A stretch of DNA of 64,000 nt from Thermothelomyces thermophilus ATCC 42464 (taxonomy: Eukaryota > Ascomycota > Sordariomycetes > Sordariales > Chaetomiaceae), in assembly GCF_000226095.1 (NCBI RefSeq), contig NC_016477.1, forward strand, positions 1,364,001 to 1,428,000, written 5' to 3'. The notes under the pieces were generated by a model. It was not told where the DNA came from. It did no database searches and was given only the letters and a program-made list of their open reading frames with translations. Shown here in pieces: positions 33,232 through 46,103 of the stretch. Position numbers and translations under genes: made by a program. Every line of letters starts with the position of its first letter. Position 1 is the stretch's first letter.

Positions 33232-36200
33232 TTAGTCCAGCTCCCCGGTAACATAGCCAATCTGCCTCCTATCCAGCCCGCCCGCCCCGTTCGCCAGCCT
33301 CGCCGCCAGCGCGGTCTGCCCCTCCACCAACCTCCTCTGCTCCGCGATCCTCCTGGTCGCTCTCTCATCGGCCGCGGCATCCAGGCGCTCGATCGCCTCC
33401 CTCTCCTTGATCCTGATGCTGCTCAGCGCCTTGGCGTCGTTCTCCTTCTGTCGCGACATGTCCCTCTCCCACTTGATCATCATCTCCCGCTTCTTCCCCT
33501 CCATCTCCAGCTCCGCATCCGCCACCAGCCTCGCCCGGGTGAGGCCGGCCTCGGTGAGCCGCTGCTCGTGCGCGATGGCCGCTTCGCGCGCCGCCTTCCG
33601 GCGCTGCAGCTCGGCCGCGAACGCCGCCTCTTCGGCCGCCTGCCTCTCCCGCAGCGCCGCCATCTCGTCCTCCCGCTTCCTGCGGGCGCGGGCGTCTTCG
33701 AGCTCCGCGCGGGCCACGAAGATCTGGTTCTGAATCTGGGCAATCTCCTTTGTGCGCGCCAGCGCTATCGCGTGTTCCTCGTTTTCTTTGGCGATGCGCT
33801 CTTCTCGCGCGCGGCGTTCGCGCTCGGCGCGGAGGAGCTCGGGCGGCAGGTTCACTGCGTCCTTGGGCTGCGGCCCGTCGTTGGCGTAGTACACGTCGAT
33901 GGCGCGGTTGGCCTTAAGGAGCTGGAGGAGCTGTGGTCGGAGATCGTCGGAGCAGGGGAGCACGCGGGCGACGTATTGCGTGGCCGAGTAAGTGTAGGTC
34001 CCGTCGGTGTAGTGGTTGTACGGCTTGTTGACGTGTTTCCACAGGCCTACCTTGAGCAGCGCGCGCGTGGTGGGGATGGGGTCGGTCGAGTGGAGGGCGA
34101 GGAGGAGAACGGATTTGCCATCCGACTGAATCGTGAGGTCTGAGTCCTTGCTGATGAGGAATGCCATGGCTTTCTCCATCTGCTTTTCCTGGGCAGCCGT
34201 CAGTGGGCCGGCGTGGGCGGCGTTCAGGCACAGCTCGCCCAGCGCACTACGGCCGCCGTGCAGGGTGCTTGGGAAGTCAACGTCGTGACCGTGCTCTACG
34301 AGCACCTGCATGGCCTTCAGGTTGAGGTCTCGGGCCGCATTGTGCAATGACCCGTCATTGATCGACGGGTCGGCGGCGAGGATGCTCGACATGAGAGAGA
34401 TGCCGAGATCACCGCCGATCCGGGTGGCCAGCGTCATCGGCGTGTTGCCGGTTGCGTCGACCACATCAACCTCGGCTCCGGCAAGAACAAGGCTCTTTAC
34501 CAAGTCGTGCCGGCGGTTCTGAATCGCGACCGTGAGCGGTGTCGTCTTGGTCACGCGGGTCTCAAAATCGACCTTGGCGCCAGAGTCGATCAGCAGCTCG
34601 ATGACCGCGCTGCTGACTTTCTTCTGAGGCTGCGAAAGAGACCAAAATAGGAGGCTCACTTGCTCTGGCTCCTCGACATCATCCATGACCCGCATGACCG
34701 TTGTTTGGTCATGATAATAGCCGGCGTCGAGCAGTGTCTTGAGGATTCTCACCGAGCGAGGAAACTTGTTCAGCGCCCGGAACAGGATCGGCTCGGATAC
34801 GGGATGGACAAACATAACATCGAGCCTCTCCCCCCCTTCATAGTAGTTCACAAACAGCTCAATGAGATGGAGAGTTTCAGATTCCGAAAGGTCCGCGTCG
34901 AAGATGTATGGAAACGCCATCGAGACCGCGATCGAATCCGGTCTTTGCTGTAGGATCTGCTGGATCAATTCCGAGTCCGCCTTCTGGGCCGCCTTCTGGA
35001 GAACCAGCCCGTGCTCGTGACTGACATCGACATTGAACTGTAGCAATGCCTGAGCAAATCCGCGTGCTACCGCGTCAATGTCTGATCCGTAGGCGTCAAT
35101 CGCGGTGCTTAGAGCCACAGCAAGGCACTCTCCTTCTGCGCCCTTATGCAGGAGCATCTTCGCAACATGAAGACCTTTCTCCGTGAGCCACGTCGTGGCC
35201 GTCCCCGGAGTGAAAGCCTGCTGGAATGCCCATGACGCATCCTTGGCCGGTATGTCAGCCTCTAGGAGGATGGACAAGATATCGTCCAACAGCAACTGGG
35301 CGGCGTCTATCAAGGTTTCGCAGCCGTTGGCCAACGGAGATGCTCCGTGTTCGAGCAGAAGCCGAACAAGCCGGGAATCGGGTTCGTCCTTAACTGCCCT
35401 GTTCAAGGCGATGTTGATCTCCTCGCAGGGCGTGAGCCCCGCTTGGAAGAGCCACTGGATGACCTGGTATCGCAGGTCACTGCCGAGTTTCTTGCTAGCC
35501 TTGAGAGACCTGAGCAGCGTTGTCTGGGATGGCGTCTTCTGCCGCTCTCCCACCTTCTCGACGCCGAGCATCAACTTGAGACTCCCCAGGATGGCACTGC
35601 GAGTTGCGTTCCAGATGGCCTCGCCGGCATCGTAGTCGACACTCGCGCCGAACTCGAGCAAGAGGCGAACCAGCCTCTCGCCCTCAATCCCACACTTGGC
35701 AGCAGACACCAGCTGCGCGTCAACAACCTCTCCCGCCACCCCCTTGTCGAGCAGCAGCCGGAAAACATCTGCTCTTTTGCCGAGGTCCCCGACCTGCGCC
35801 GCCGCCGCCTGGAACCCCTTGATCAGAGTTACCATCTTCACCTCGCCCTTGCCACCCAACAGCATCTTCAGCACCTCGGCCGAGCCCCCGGAACAGGCTT
35901 CGACGATGGCCTGGCCCTCGCGATGCTCGACACTCGCACCGTGCTCCACCAGGAGCCTCCCTAGCTCCAGATCCCCCTCCCTCGCCGCGACAAGCAACGC
36001 ATCCCCCAGCGCTCCCGCGTCCACCCCGCGCTTAAGCAGCGCCTTGGTGATCCCCACCCTCTTGTTCCCGTCCGGAACGACCTGCGCGCTCACCGCCTCC
36101 CTCAGCGCTGCCCCCAGGACGGCCTTCCCGTACCGCCCGGCGCCCTTCTCGAGCACGACCTCGACAGCCTCGACATTGCCTCCCTCGACCGCCACCAGCA

Positions 36201-36865
36201 ATGCTCCTCCTTGCTTCTTCCCGGAGGGGAGGGACTGATGGTCTGCGTGCCCGGCCAAGAGCGTAATCAGCGGCAGGTCAGCCGGGTGCGCGGTGATGGC
36301 GTAGATCAGCGCCCTGGTTGCCTCGGCGGGTGGCGCGCCGGCGCGGATCAGGCGCTGTGTGAAGGCGAGTCGGTCCATTGGGTCGGAGATGTTGAGGCTC
36401 TGCGGGAGGGCGGCGGCCAGCGAGGCCGGAGATGGTCGGGCGGTCAGGGAAGCGCCGCCACCGCCGCCGCCGCCGCCGAAGAGCAGGTCGACTATGGGGG
36501 CGTCGGCGGCCTTGACCGCGCAGCAGAGAGCAGCGGCTTTGTGGGCGTTGACATCGGCGCCTGCGGCCAGCAGGGCGCGGAGGGAGGTAAGGGAGCGGGA
36601 GGCGGGCGGGAGGGCGAGCAGGGTTTGGACTTCCTTGAAGAGAATCGCGTTGAGGAACTCGGGAGTGGGTCTGTAGCGGAGGAGTGCGGCAAGCTTGGCA
36701 GGTTTGGAAGGGTCCGTGGAGAGGCCGGCGACGAGCTCGAGGCCGCGGTAGATGCTGTCGGGATTGGGCCGGCCGTGGCGGAGGATGAGGTCGAGCAAGG
36801 CGGGATCGCCGTCGGTCACAGCTGAGGGGGTTGCTGTTAGTGGGATGGGACTGGCGATCGAGCAG

Positions 36866-36920
<55 letters not shown>

Positions 36921-38996
36921 AGAGAGAGACACACCTATGGAGAGGGGGAGGCCTTGATTGAAGTTTGCGTCTGCTCTTCCCAGCTCGAGCAGCAAGGTTG
37001 CTAGCTGCATGTCCGTTGGCTTGACAGGTAGGAGTTGTGTGAGTGCCTCGGATACCTCGGTCCCGGCCCGACCCGCTCCAGCACCGATGAGCATTCTCAT
37101 CATTTCATAGCGGACGGGCTTCTCCTCCACTACCATGGCACGAGCAACAGCGGCGGCCATGGTTTGGGGCGCGGGTTTGCTTTTGAGCAGTGTTTCAAGC
37201 AATGGCAGGTCTCGGATGGTGATTGCTGCGAGGATCCCAGCGCCGTCGTTAAAGTTGACATCAACATCATGTCGCAGCAAGACGCTAATCAGATTCTCGT
37301 CCCGATGTGGGGGTTGTTCCTCGACAGCCTGCTGCAGTGCCGCAGAAACGCTTGCACGCGAGACACCGGCGGTGAGGAAGCATTCCACGATATCGTAACG
37401 GACGGCGGGTTCGAGTTTTAGAGCCGAGGAAAACACCTGGTCGAGCGTCTTGGTGGACGGCTTGCCGGCCAAAAGCTGCTTTACCATCGGCAGGTTCCCC
37501 GTTTGCACTGCGATGTCGAGTGCAAGACCGCTCTTGTGGTCCACCGAAGCCATCTCGTGTCGAATGTATACCATTCCGGGAAGGCTGCTGCGGCGGTTTG
37601 GATTCGTCGACGGCCGGGGGCTCGGAAATTGGGGTGTTGTTAAGAGCTGTACGGATGGCAGATCGCCGGCCTTGACGGCGTCGACCAGAGCATCGTGCAA
37701 CGGTGTTCCTGCAGCACCCTTCTTCAAGAGCAGGCTGAGTATGGCATAGCGGTCTTCTGGCGCTATTGCTTTGGGGATACTCGTGACGCACTGCGATGCG
37801 TAGATCGGATTGAGGATGGTCGAGTCTCCCAGCAGCAAGTGCACAAGAGTGCTTTGTCCCCTCGAAACAGCGTTACGCACAATGCTGGCATCTTGGAACT
37901 CGACGGAGGCTCCGTACGAGACGAGAAGAGTGATCATGTCGTGGAACTCGTTTGCGCAAGCCTGCGAAAGCAGCACTGAGACAGGATCGCCTGAGGCTCC
38001 AGCGCACAGCAGAGCTTCTGTGAGGGCCAGTTTCTCGTTTGGACCGACGGTGGCGTGCTGAAGAAGCAGACCAAAGCTCTCCAGAATGCCTTGGCCTCCG
38101 GTGGTTGGGGGCTTTGCTGCTGTGAGAATGGCGAGTGCGATGTCTACCCTGCACTGGGCTGTCGCAGCTCTCAGGGCTTCGGCCTTGTTGTATTCGCAGT
38201 CGGCGGAAGACCGGCTCAGCCTTAGAACGGTCTGAAGACACCCCTTCCGAGCAGCATCGACCATGCACATTGAGAGCCAGCTCGGCGGTGGAGGCCCCTC
38301 GGACTGGAGAACCAACCCGACTAGGTCGGCGTTCCCGCCCATGATGCATATCTGGCGGAATGCGTCCAGGGCATCCTGTGTCTGTGACACGTTTGCACCC
38401 CTGCTGAGCAATAGGTGGACCATGGCGAGGTCACCCGCTCGTAGTGCCAGGGGCAGTGCCCGATCAAGAGTGAGAGGGTCTGCGTGCTGGGCCAGGACAG
38501 CAACCATGTCGGCCTGGCGATTCTCGACGGCCTTTTGCAGCACTCTGCTGCGTTCCATATTTTCTGTGCTCCTTCGCCTGGTGAGCAGGTTGGTTTTGCT
38601 CTTGCCATTCGCCACGTTAAGGTTACCGCCGACCGACAACAGCTTCGCGATGAGCGCGTCGGCGACGCCCGGTGCTCCGCCATTGGCTACGTGGGCATTG
38701 AGCGCCTCGAAGATTTCGCTCGGCTCCCATGTTTTTCTGTTGGAGCTGAAAGCTCGTTTGAGGGTGCCTTGGGATGGCTTTTCTTGGATTACCGACATGC
38801 GCCGTCTTTTAAGCAGCTCTTCGGCGTGGAACTCGTCGTTCGGTGTCCGGGACTGTGGGGCCGGAGACGGCGGGGCCACCGGCGGCAATGGGTGGATACC
38901 CCATTCGGCAGCAAGCTGATGAAGCCGGGCTCGGCGGTTGTCCAAACTCATGCCCATGGTCGAGGCCATGGTGGGATCAGAGACCTGAATCTGCAT
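33232..38996 (-). CDS. Giant ankyrin-repeat protein with C-terminal coiled coil
   Basis: Two exons, 38996-36935 and 36821-33232, encode about 1,883 residues. The 113-nt intron (GTGTGT donor, CCTCAG acceptor, phase 1) joins LPLSI to AVTDGDPALLDLIL. This also explains why the downstream frame has no ATG at its start. After a disordered N-terminus of ~100 residues come ankyrin-like helical pairs to about residue 1600. Many are degenerate; clear units include DLAMVHLLLSRGANVS, LISVLLRHDVDVNFNDGAGI and LVKSLVLAGAEVDVVDATGN. Residues ~1680-1860 form a long Arg/Glu/Ala-rich coiled coil (RERRAREERIAKENEEH and on), and the protein ends IGYVTGELD. No transmembrane segment, kinase, NACHT or other catalytic domain is seen. 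It is probably a scaffold. Partners unknown. Confidence 0.88.
36866..36917 (+). repeat. 52-nt poly-A run (poly-T in the ankyrin gene intron) followed by GA repeat
   Basis: Fifty-two A on the plus strand followed by a short GA repeat. On the gene's strand this is CT repeats and then T52, filling almost half of the 113-nt intron at 36822-36934. It acts as a very long pyrimidine tract at its 5' side. Confidence 0.95.
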
Positions 38997-40789
38997 CGAT
39001 GTTGAATACGGTCTAAGTAGATCGAATGGTTATGTAACTGATCAACAGGCCGCTCATGTCGGCGGCATCTCCTCTGCCGTCCCTTCTGAATATGTTGGGG
39101 GAGATTGGGGGAGCTGAGCAGCGGGTCGAAGCAATGTCAATCTCGGACTCGGAAACGCAAAGGTGCGGAAGACTAACCAGAAAATGCTCCAGTTCCACCA
39201 AAAAAGCGACCCTTGATGGCGGACGGCTGTGCAAATGAATGCGAATGGGAAGGAGCACCACAATTAGTGATGGCGTACTCGTACGCAATTGTCAGGTTAC
39301 GTGTTGCTGTGGGGCTCGACCTGGGGGTGGTTGATCTCGGCCTCGAAGGCCAAGAATAATGTACCTATTACACAGTAGACTTGTTGAGGGGGACCGGAAG
39401 AGGGGTCGGAAAATCTGATACAAAGAAAGAGAGAATCTTCAAGAGTCGTCCAAAGGAAGAATGAAAGGCATAAAATACAAAGACAAAAGGAAATCAGCTC
39501 GGCTGCACTGACGAGGCTGGCGGCTATGTACTGTACATACCACAAGACCCCTTGTCTGTGCTCGAGTTGTCTCGATGCGGAACTGATGGCGGTGTTGCAA
39601 ATCGAATCCTCTTTGTCACTGCAGGCCACTGAATTGACACAACAGTGCGTTTACACAGCCACAAGCCCCGGCCAAGGGTCGAGGGGCAGGGAACATGGAC
39701 TCGTCCCGGTTGGACTCGGGCGAGCCAAACCAATGACGTAGGTAATTCGACGTCGGAAAGCGCGAAGATGACGGAGTTGGGCTTGACCTCGATGGCCAAA
39801 ACCAATTGTCGGCGGTCCTTAATGGATCTGTGTTCTGCCACGAAGCTGGTGGGCTGCTTTGCTGAATCGAACGCTACTAACGGGTCGGTTACTAAGCAAT
39901 CATCAGTTGAAGTGGCACCACCTCGGCAGCATTGGCGGGATCTAGGAAATTGGGTCTCGTCTTCGGTCTTTGGCGCAAGATAGTGACAAATTTTCTGGTC
40001 GTTCTCGTCCACCGTATATTCTTCAGGACGACAGCGCCCACGCCCTGAAAGGCAACAGGCAAAGAAACATATTCCACTCACCATTCCACCCGCGCTTGCC
40101 ACTCTACCACGGCCCGGCTTCGGATAGATGCGGTAGTGCCGCAATCGGCTCTGCTTGGCGCCCGGTATAATTTTGGCAACAACCCGGACCTCATCCCGCC
40201 TTTTTTGGCTGGAATCGATGCCATTCGCCAACGCCGTGCAAGGTAGGACCTTTAGCGTGCGTGGCATACTCTCGGCCGTTGTCACCGTCCTGGGCACGAA
40301 ATGTATGTATTGACGTGACAGAACCGGCCGCATCCTCTTGTTTCTTCGAGAAATGCAACTTCGGATCGTGGCCTTTGATTTTAGGCCGACTTGGACCGGC
40401 CCCGGCCTCGTCCACGTAAATATCTTACCTACCTAGGGTAGGCACTACTTGTACCTCCTTGGGTGGACCTCGGCGAGTGTATGGCGGCAACATTCCCGTT
40501 GCCTGGCCAAAGAATGAATTGCTCTTCTTATTCGCGCTTTCAGTTGACCAACATGGAATGTATGTACATACTGTACATACATACATACCGAGCAGGTCAT
40601 GGACCTGCCAATTATCGTTGGGTTCTTCCCTGTTACATTTGGCAGTGACCAAACCCCATATGCACAGCGCAGCGTCAGCAGTTGCCGCATGCAACGCCCC
40701 TCCTGGCGCACACAGAATGATACGAGAAACCACCATGAAACCCCCGGCTGCGCAGGGCTACCCCTAGCGCCTTCTCGATCCATCAACCC
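38997..40789. other. Intergenic region, 1.8 kb
   Basis: No gene is supported; a 269-codon minus-strand frame (39524-40333) has no domain and irregular composition. Three TGTACATAC motifs lie at 39532, 40563 and 40572, the last two in tandem inside a longer ATAC-rich inverted stretch. Confidence 0.55.
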
Positions 40790-40870
40790 ACGAGATCCGC
40801 CTCCTAACCTTCACCTACCCCCCTCTGCGCCCCTCCCTCAACGACACCCCGAACAACCCCAACCCGACAT

Positions 40871-40883
40871 ACACCCTCACCCT

Positions 40884-40914
<31 letters not shown>

Positions 40915-40930
40915 GCCCTCGCCCTCACCC
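40871..40930 (+). repeat. CCCTCA-type hexamer microsatellite
   Basis: About ten copies of an ACCCTC hexamer with a few TTC and GCC variants. In the HET frame it reads as alternating Thr-Leu with some Ala-Leu. Confidence 0.9.
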
Positions 40931-41157
40931 ATGCGCCCCTCTCTCACCCGACCGGTCCCTGCACCCCGCCGTCCTTCTCCGCCCTCTCCTACGTCTGGGG
41001 TCCGCCGGCATCATCATCCTCCGCCGACCCGCCGCCGCCGACCGTGACCATCGACGGCCACCGCGTCCCGGTGACGGCGAGCCTGCGGAGCGCGCTGGCC
41101 TGTCTGGCGCGCGAACGCTGGGCCGACGCGCTGTTTGGCAGCCAGGTTTCGAAATAT

Positions 41158-41202
41158 TCCTCCTCCTCCTCCTCCTCCTCCTCCTCCTCCTCCTCCTCCT
41201 CC
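41158..41202 (+). repeat. TCC trinucleotide microsatellite, 15 units
   Basis: Perfect TCC repeat. In the HET frame it reads as polyserine, set just where the conserved part of the domain would continue. Confidence 0.95.
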
Positions 41203-42761
41203 GCGGGCTGGGGGCGGGTGGAGGGGTTCGTCAAGACGGTGTTGCAATTCGCCATCACAGCTGCTGATGGCGCGACGAGAATGGGGCCCGCGCAGGGAAG
41301 GGTGGGGTTTGACTTCGAGGCGATCTGGCGGTTGTTTCGGGAGAGGCCCTGGTGGCGTGGCGCCGGCTGTGGATCATCCAGGAGGTGGTGCTCGCGCGCA
41401 AGGCGGTCTTGGTGCTCGGTACGGACCCCGAGGCCGGGGTGACGTGGATTGGGAGGATGTAAGCGAGTGCACACGGCTGTTCGAGTGGATGATACTGTAT
41501 CCGACCACAGAGCCGAGAGCACCGTCGGCTATGCGAGCTGCTGGGCGACATCTGCCCTAACGTGGCATATCTGCAGCTGGCGTGGAGCGGACACAGACGC
41601 GCCGTTCAGGAGGCGCAGGAAAACGTGGACTCGGGCCAGGACCTAAGCGACCTGGGCATGCCGTTGCTCGACGCCATCCTCTGGACCTCCATCGGCACAA
41701 GTCCGGACGGCGCCATTCAAGCCACTGACTTGAGGGATAATAGGATTTACGGCCTTCTGGGCATGGTGCGGCAGCGGGATCGATGCAGGATACCCGTTGA
41801 TTACTCTCCCGACATGACGATCAGCAAGGTACTTTTTTGCCGTGGGCAAGGTGTTGCTAAACGACCATGGGCCGGCCAGACATCCTCAGTTTCTGCCAAA
41901 GGACTCCCGAAAGCATTGTGAGAGAGGGAGTCCGCTCCTGGGTGCCCGACTGGACCGCCCCTGGCGTGATGCCCACAATCGGTGGGGTCTTTCTCGAAGA
42001 GGACCATGAGGCGCAGCTCCGTGGTAACGCAAGTGGGAGTACCAATCGGCGAGATTGGGTCTCGAAGTGCAGGATTCAAGATATCACTTACGATGACCCC
42101 GCGGTTTCGCTCCCCTGTGTACTGGTCGGAAGTGTCGAAAGAGTTGGTCATGAGTTCAAGGCGGTTCCTACCTCTCCAAATTATCTCGACAACTGTCGCG
42201 ACTGGCTGTTAGAAATTGACGAAATGGTCACAGCTAGCGGACGGGATTCAGGGGTCAAACAAGAGACATGGCGAATCCCTAATTATCGCAGGCTTTGGCC
42301 TTATCAAGCGAGCAGATGTTGAAGATCCAAGCAGGTTCATTTACGGATTCAAAGTTCTTCGGGGGAGCGTTCTTCCCCCACCTGACTTGGGAACTGATGA
42401 CGCCAAGAGGGAGTGGATCATGTCTGAATCCTGGGATTACCGGAGAGCATGGAAGGCACACAAGCGGAGGGCGTTTGTTGACCCCTTTGGGCGCCCCGGC
42501 TTGGGACCAGCAGACATGGTCACCGGTGACCAGATCGCGGTGCTAGCTGGGGCTCAGTTGCCCTTCCTACTCAGGGGAGATAATGCTGCCGGCACTCACC
42601 GTGTTCTCGGTCCAGCCTACGCTTTTGGGATAATTAATGGACGGGGAAGCGGTGTCGGAGGGAACGCTATTCAAATGGCTCAAGCTCGTTTAGCTAACTT
42701 GGCCACATCTGTGATTAACTTCCTCGCCAGTGATTCAATACCCTGCAAACCTGAAAACTGA

Positions 42762-43329
42762 CGTGATTGAGCCACTGGTGATAAGGCGAGCTTCGCGTCG
42801 GTGTGTAGCAAAAGAAAAAGCTCGAGGTTCTAGAAACCGCTGCATTGTAATTAACAGGGTGCGAATTTGAATGATGATGCACCATATTCTTCCGTATCAA
42901 CATCACCATGGACAAGTAATTAGGCCTGAAGTACTCGCCCCTTTCTAATACTGCTCTTATTCTGTCCGGTTGGTATGACTGGTGATCCCTCAGGAGTTCT
43001 TGCTACTCTGGCATGGAATCCTTCTCGACTTCGCTATGGAGATATTCAACACAGGGCTAGCCCGAACACGAAAAGGGTTAGGGTTGGGTCAACATTCCAT
43101 GACGTACGGATGCCTACCCACTCAACCCCTCTTCTTGCCTCTTCCACTGTACTACAATGTACATACGGTATAATTATATACCAGGCACGTAACCTGTGGT
43201 TACCCCCTTCCTTGCATCATCTCCCTTCTCTATTTGACAAAAACCTTTCAGTTTGCACTTCCCCGTACGGATCGTGGTTCACGCTCCCTACACTACTAGC
43301 ATCTCGCGGACCGTTTCTTTGACGTCACA
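42762..43329. other. Intergenic, promoter side of quinone oxidoreductase
   Basis: Non-coding. It contains a telomere-like double unit at 43075-43085 and TGTACATAC at 43158-43166. Confidence 0.55.
43075..43085. promoter_or_regulatory. Telobox-like double repeat upstream of quinone oxidoreductase
   Basis: GGGTTAGGGTT, two telomeric units, 245 bp before the start codon. It is the mirror orientation of the unit pair upstream of CTF18. Confidence 0.4.
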
Positions 43330-44679
43330 ATGGCCCCAGTTCCCAAGACCATGTCCGGTATCCTCATCGAGGAAACCGGCGGCGTTGAGGTCCTCAAGTG
43401 GAAGACCGACTTACCCGTACCGGAGCTCAAGGAAGGCGAGGTTCTCGTGCGCAACGAGTTCATCGGCGTCAACTATATCGACACGTACGTGATAAGCCAG
43501 TCCTGCATCACTTCGGCCCCGCGCACACGCCCCTCATGTCCCCGACATAATTACTTAACCGGGAGAAAACGCCCCCCCCTCCCCCTTGAACATTAGGCAT
43601 GGACGAGGAAGAGAAATGCTAACACCACGCCCGGATGATCAAAAGCTACTTCCGCACCGGTCTCTACAAGACCCCGCTCCCGCTCGTCACCGGCAAGGAG
43701 GCCGCCGGCGTGGTCGTCGCCTCCGCGGCCCCCGGCCTCAAGGAGGGCACCCGCGTCGCCTACGTGGCAGACCACGCCTACGCCGAGCTCACCGCCGTAC
43801 CCGCGGACCGCGTGGCGTCCATCCCGGACGGCCTCGCCGTCGAGACGGCCGCCGCCTCGCTGCTGCAGGGCCTGACGGCGCTGACCTTTGTGCGCGAGGT
43901 CGCCGGGCTGGCGCCCCCGCATGCGCCGACGAACCAGCTTGGCGTGAGCGAGGGTCCTTGGTAGGTTTGATTCTTACTTTTTTTTCCCTTTTCTTCTTAC
44001 TCTTCATCGTCTTTGTCTGTACCTACAGTTAAAGAAGAGAATACATTGATTGACCTTGTGGGCAGGGTGCTGGTGCATGCCGCCGCAGGCGGGACTGGGT
44101 CCCTGCTGGTGCAGATGCTGGCGGTGCACGGGGCGAAGGTCATTGGCACCGCGGGCGGCAAGGCGAAATGCGAGATTGCGCGGCGAAACGGGGCACAGTG
44201 GGTTGTGGATTCCAAGAGCGAGGATCTGGTTGCTAGGGTGAAGGAGATTACGGGTGGGAAGGGGGTGGATGTAGTCTTCGACGGTGTGGGCAAGGCCACG
44301 TTTGAAGCGGATTTGGAGATCGTCGCGAGGAAGGGGACGGTGGCAGTCTTCGGGAACGCGGTAAGTTTCCGCCGTGTTGGCGTATTATGGTGGTGCTCTT
44401 CAGCATTGTGATTCTGACAGCTCACAGTCCGGTCCGGTTCCGCCTGTCGATATCTTGAGACTGGGCGCGAAGAACGTCAAGCTGATGAGGCCGGTGTTGT
44501 TCGCTTACATCGCCACCGCGGAAGAGAGAGCTGCATACACCAAGGAGCTATTCGATCTGCTGCTGACAGGCAAGGTCAACATCCATATTCACGACATCTA
44601 TCCGCTCCAAGAGGTTGGCCGAGCACACGCCGACCTGGAGGGTAGGAAGACGACCGGCAAGTTGCTACTCAAGGTTTAA
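43330..44679 (+). CDS. Quinone oxidoreductase (zeta-crystallin type, MDR superfamily)
   Basis: NADPH-dependent quinone or enone reductase of the yeast Zta1 type, probably cytosolic, with a role in oxidative stress defence. Exons are 43330-43484, 43646-43960, 44066-44360 and 44428-44679 (338 residues, normal for the family). All phases fit. Signatures are VLVRNEFIGVNYIDTYFRTG at the substrate side, VTGKEAAGVVV, and the cofactor-binding Rossmann motif WVLVHAAAGGTGSLLVQMLA. Then follow GAKVIGTAGGKAKCEIA, GGKGVDVVFDGVGKATF and the ending HADLEGRKTTGKLLL. No zinc-binding cysteines are present, as expected for this branch. The third-exon junction (TG then G, giving PWVLVHAAAGG) removes an otherwise premature stop. 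Confidence 0.93.
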
Positions 44680-44804
44680 CTAGGTCGAATATTTGTTTGC
44701 CGTTCATCTATTCATAAATTAATTTGAACTCTATCAAAAGTAGCCTGAACCCAGTCAGGGCAATCCGATTCCCCTTTCGAGAAAACGGGACCGGCACACT
44801 GGCT

Positions 44805-46103
<1,299 letters not shown>

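Larger units (their letters stand above)
40790..42761 (+). pseudogene. HET-domain (heterokaryon incompatibility type) gene, decayed
   Basis: HET-domain genes control non-self recognition in filamentous ascomycetes. This copy has the opening EIRLLTFTY, the core motif FSALSYVWG and, further on, LWIIQEVVLARKAV. It then has RIYGLLGMVRQRDR with VDYSPDMTISKV, a middle region with SWVPDWTAPG, and the typical ending GDQIAVLAGAQLPFLLRG then HRVLGPAYAFGIING. These lie in different frames over about 2 kb, so the copy is broken, with roughly three to five breaks. Two microsatellites (40871-40930 and 41158-41202) sit inside the region encoding the HET domain. The C-terminal part still reads as one long frame to the stop at 42761, so the decay looks recent to moderate. 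Confidence 0.8.

Noticed and set aside
39524-40333. 269-codon minus-strand frame in the ankyrin-HET gap
   Set aside because: No domain, irregular composition, rich in rare codons, and interrupted in neighbouring frames. Treated as chance.
40871-40930. CCCTCA repeat as telomere-derived sequence
   Set aside because: The unit is ACCCTC, not the CCCTAA telomere unit, and it reads in frame within the HET gene.
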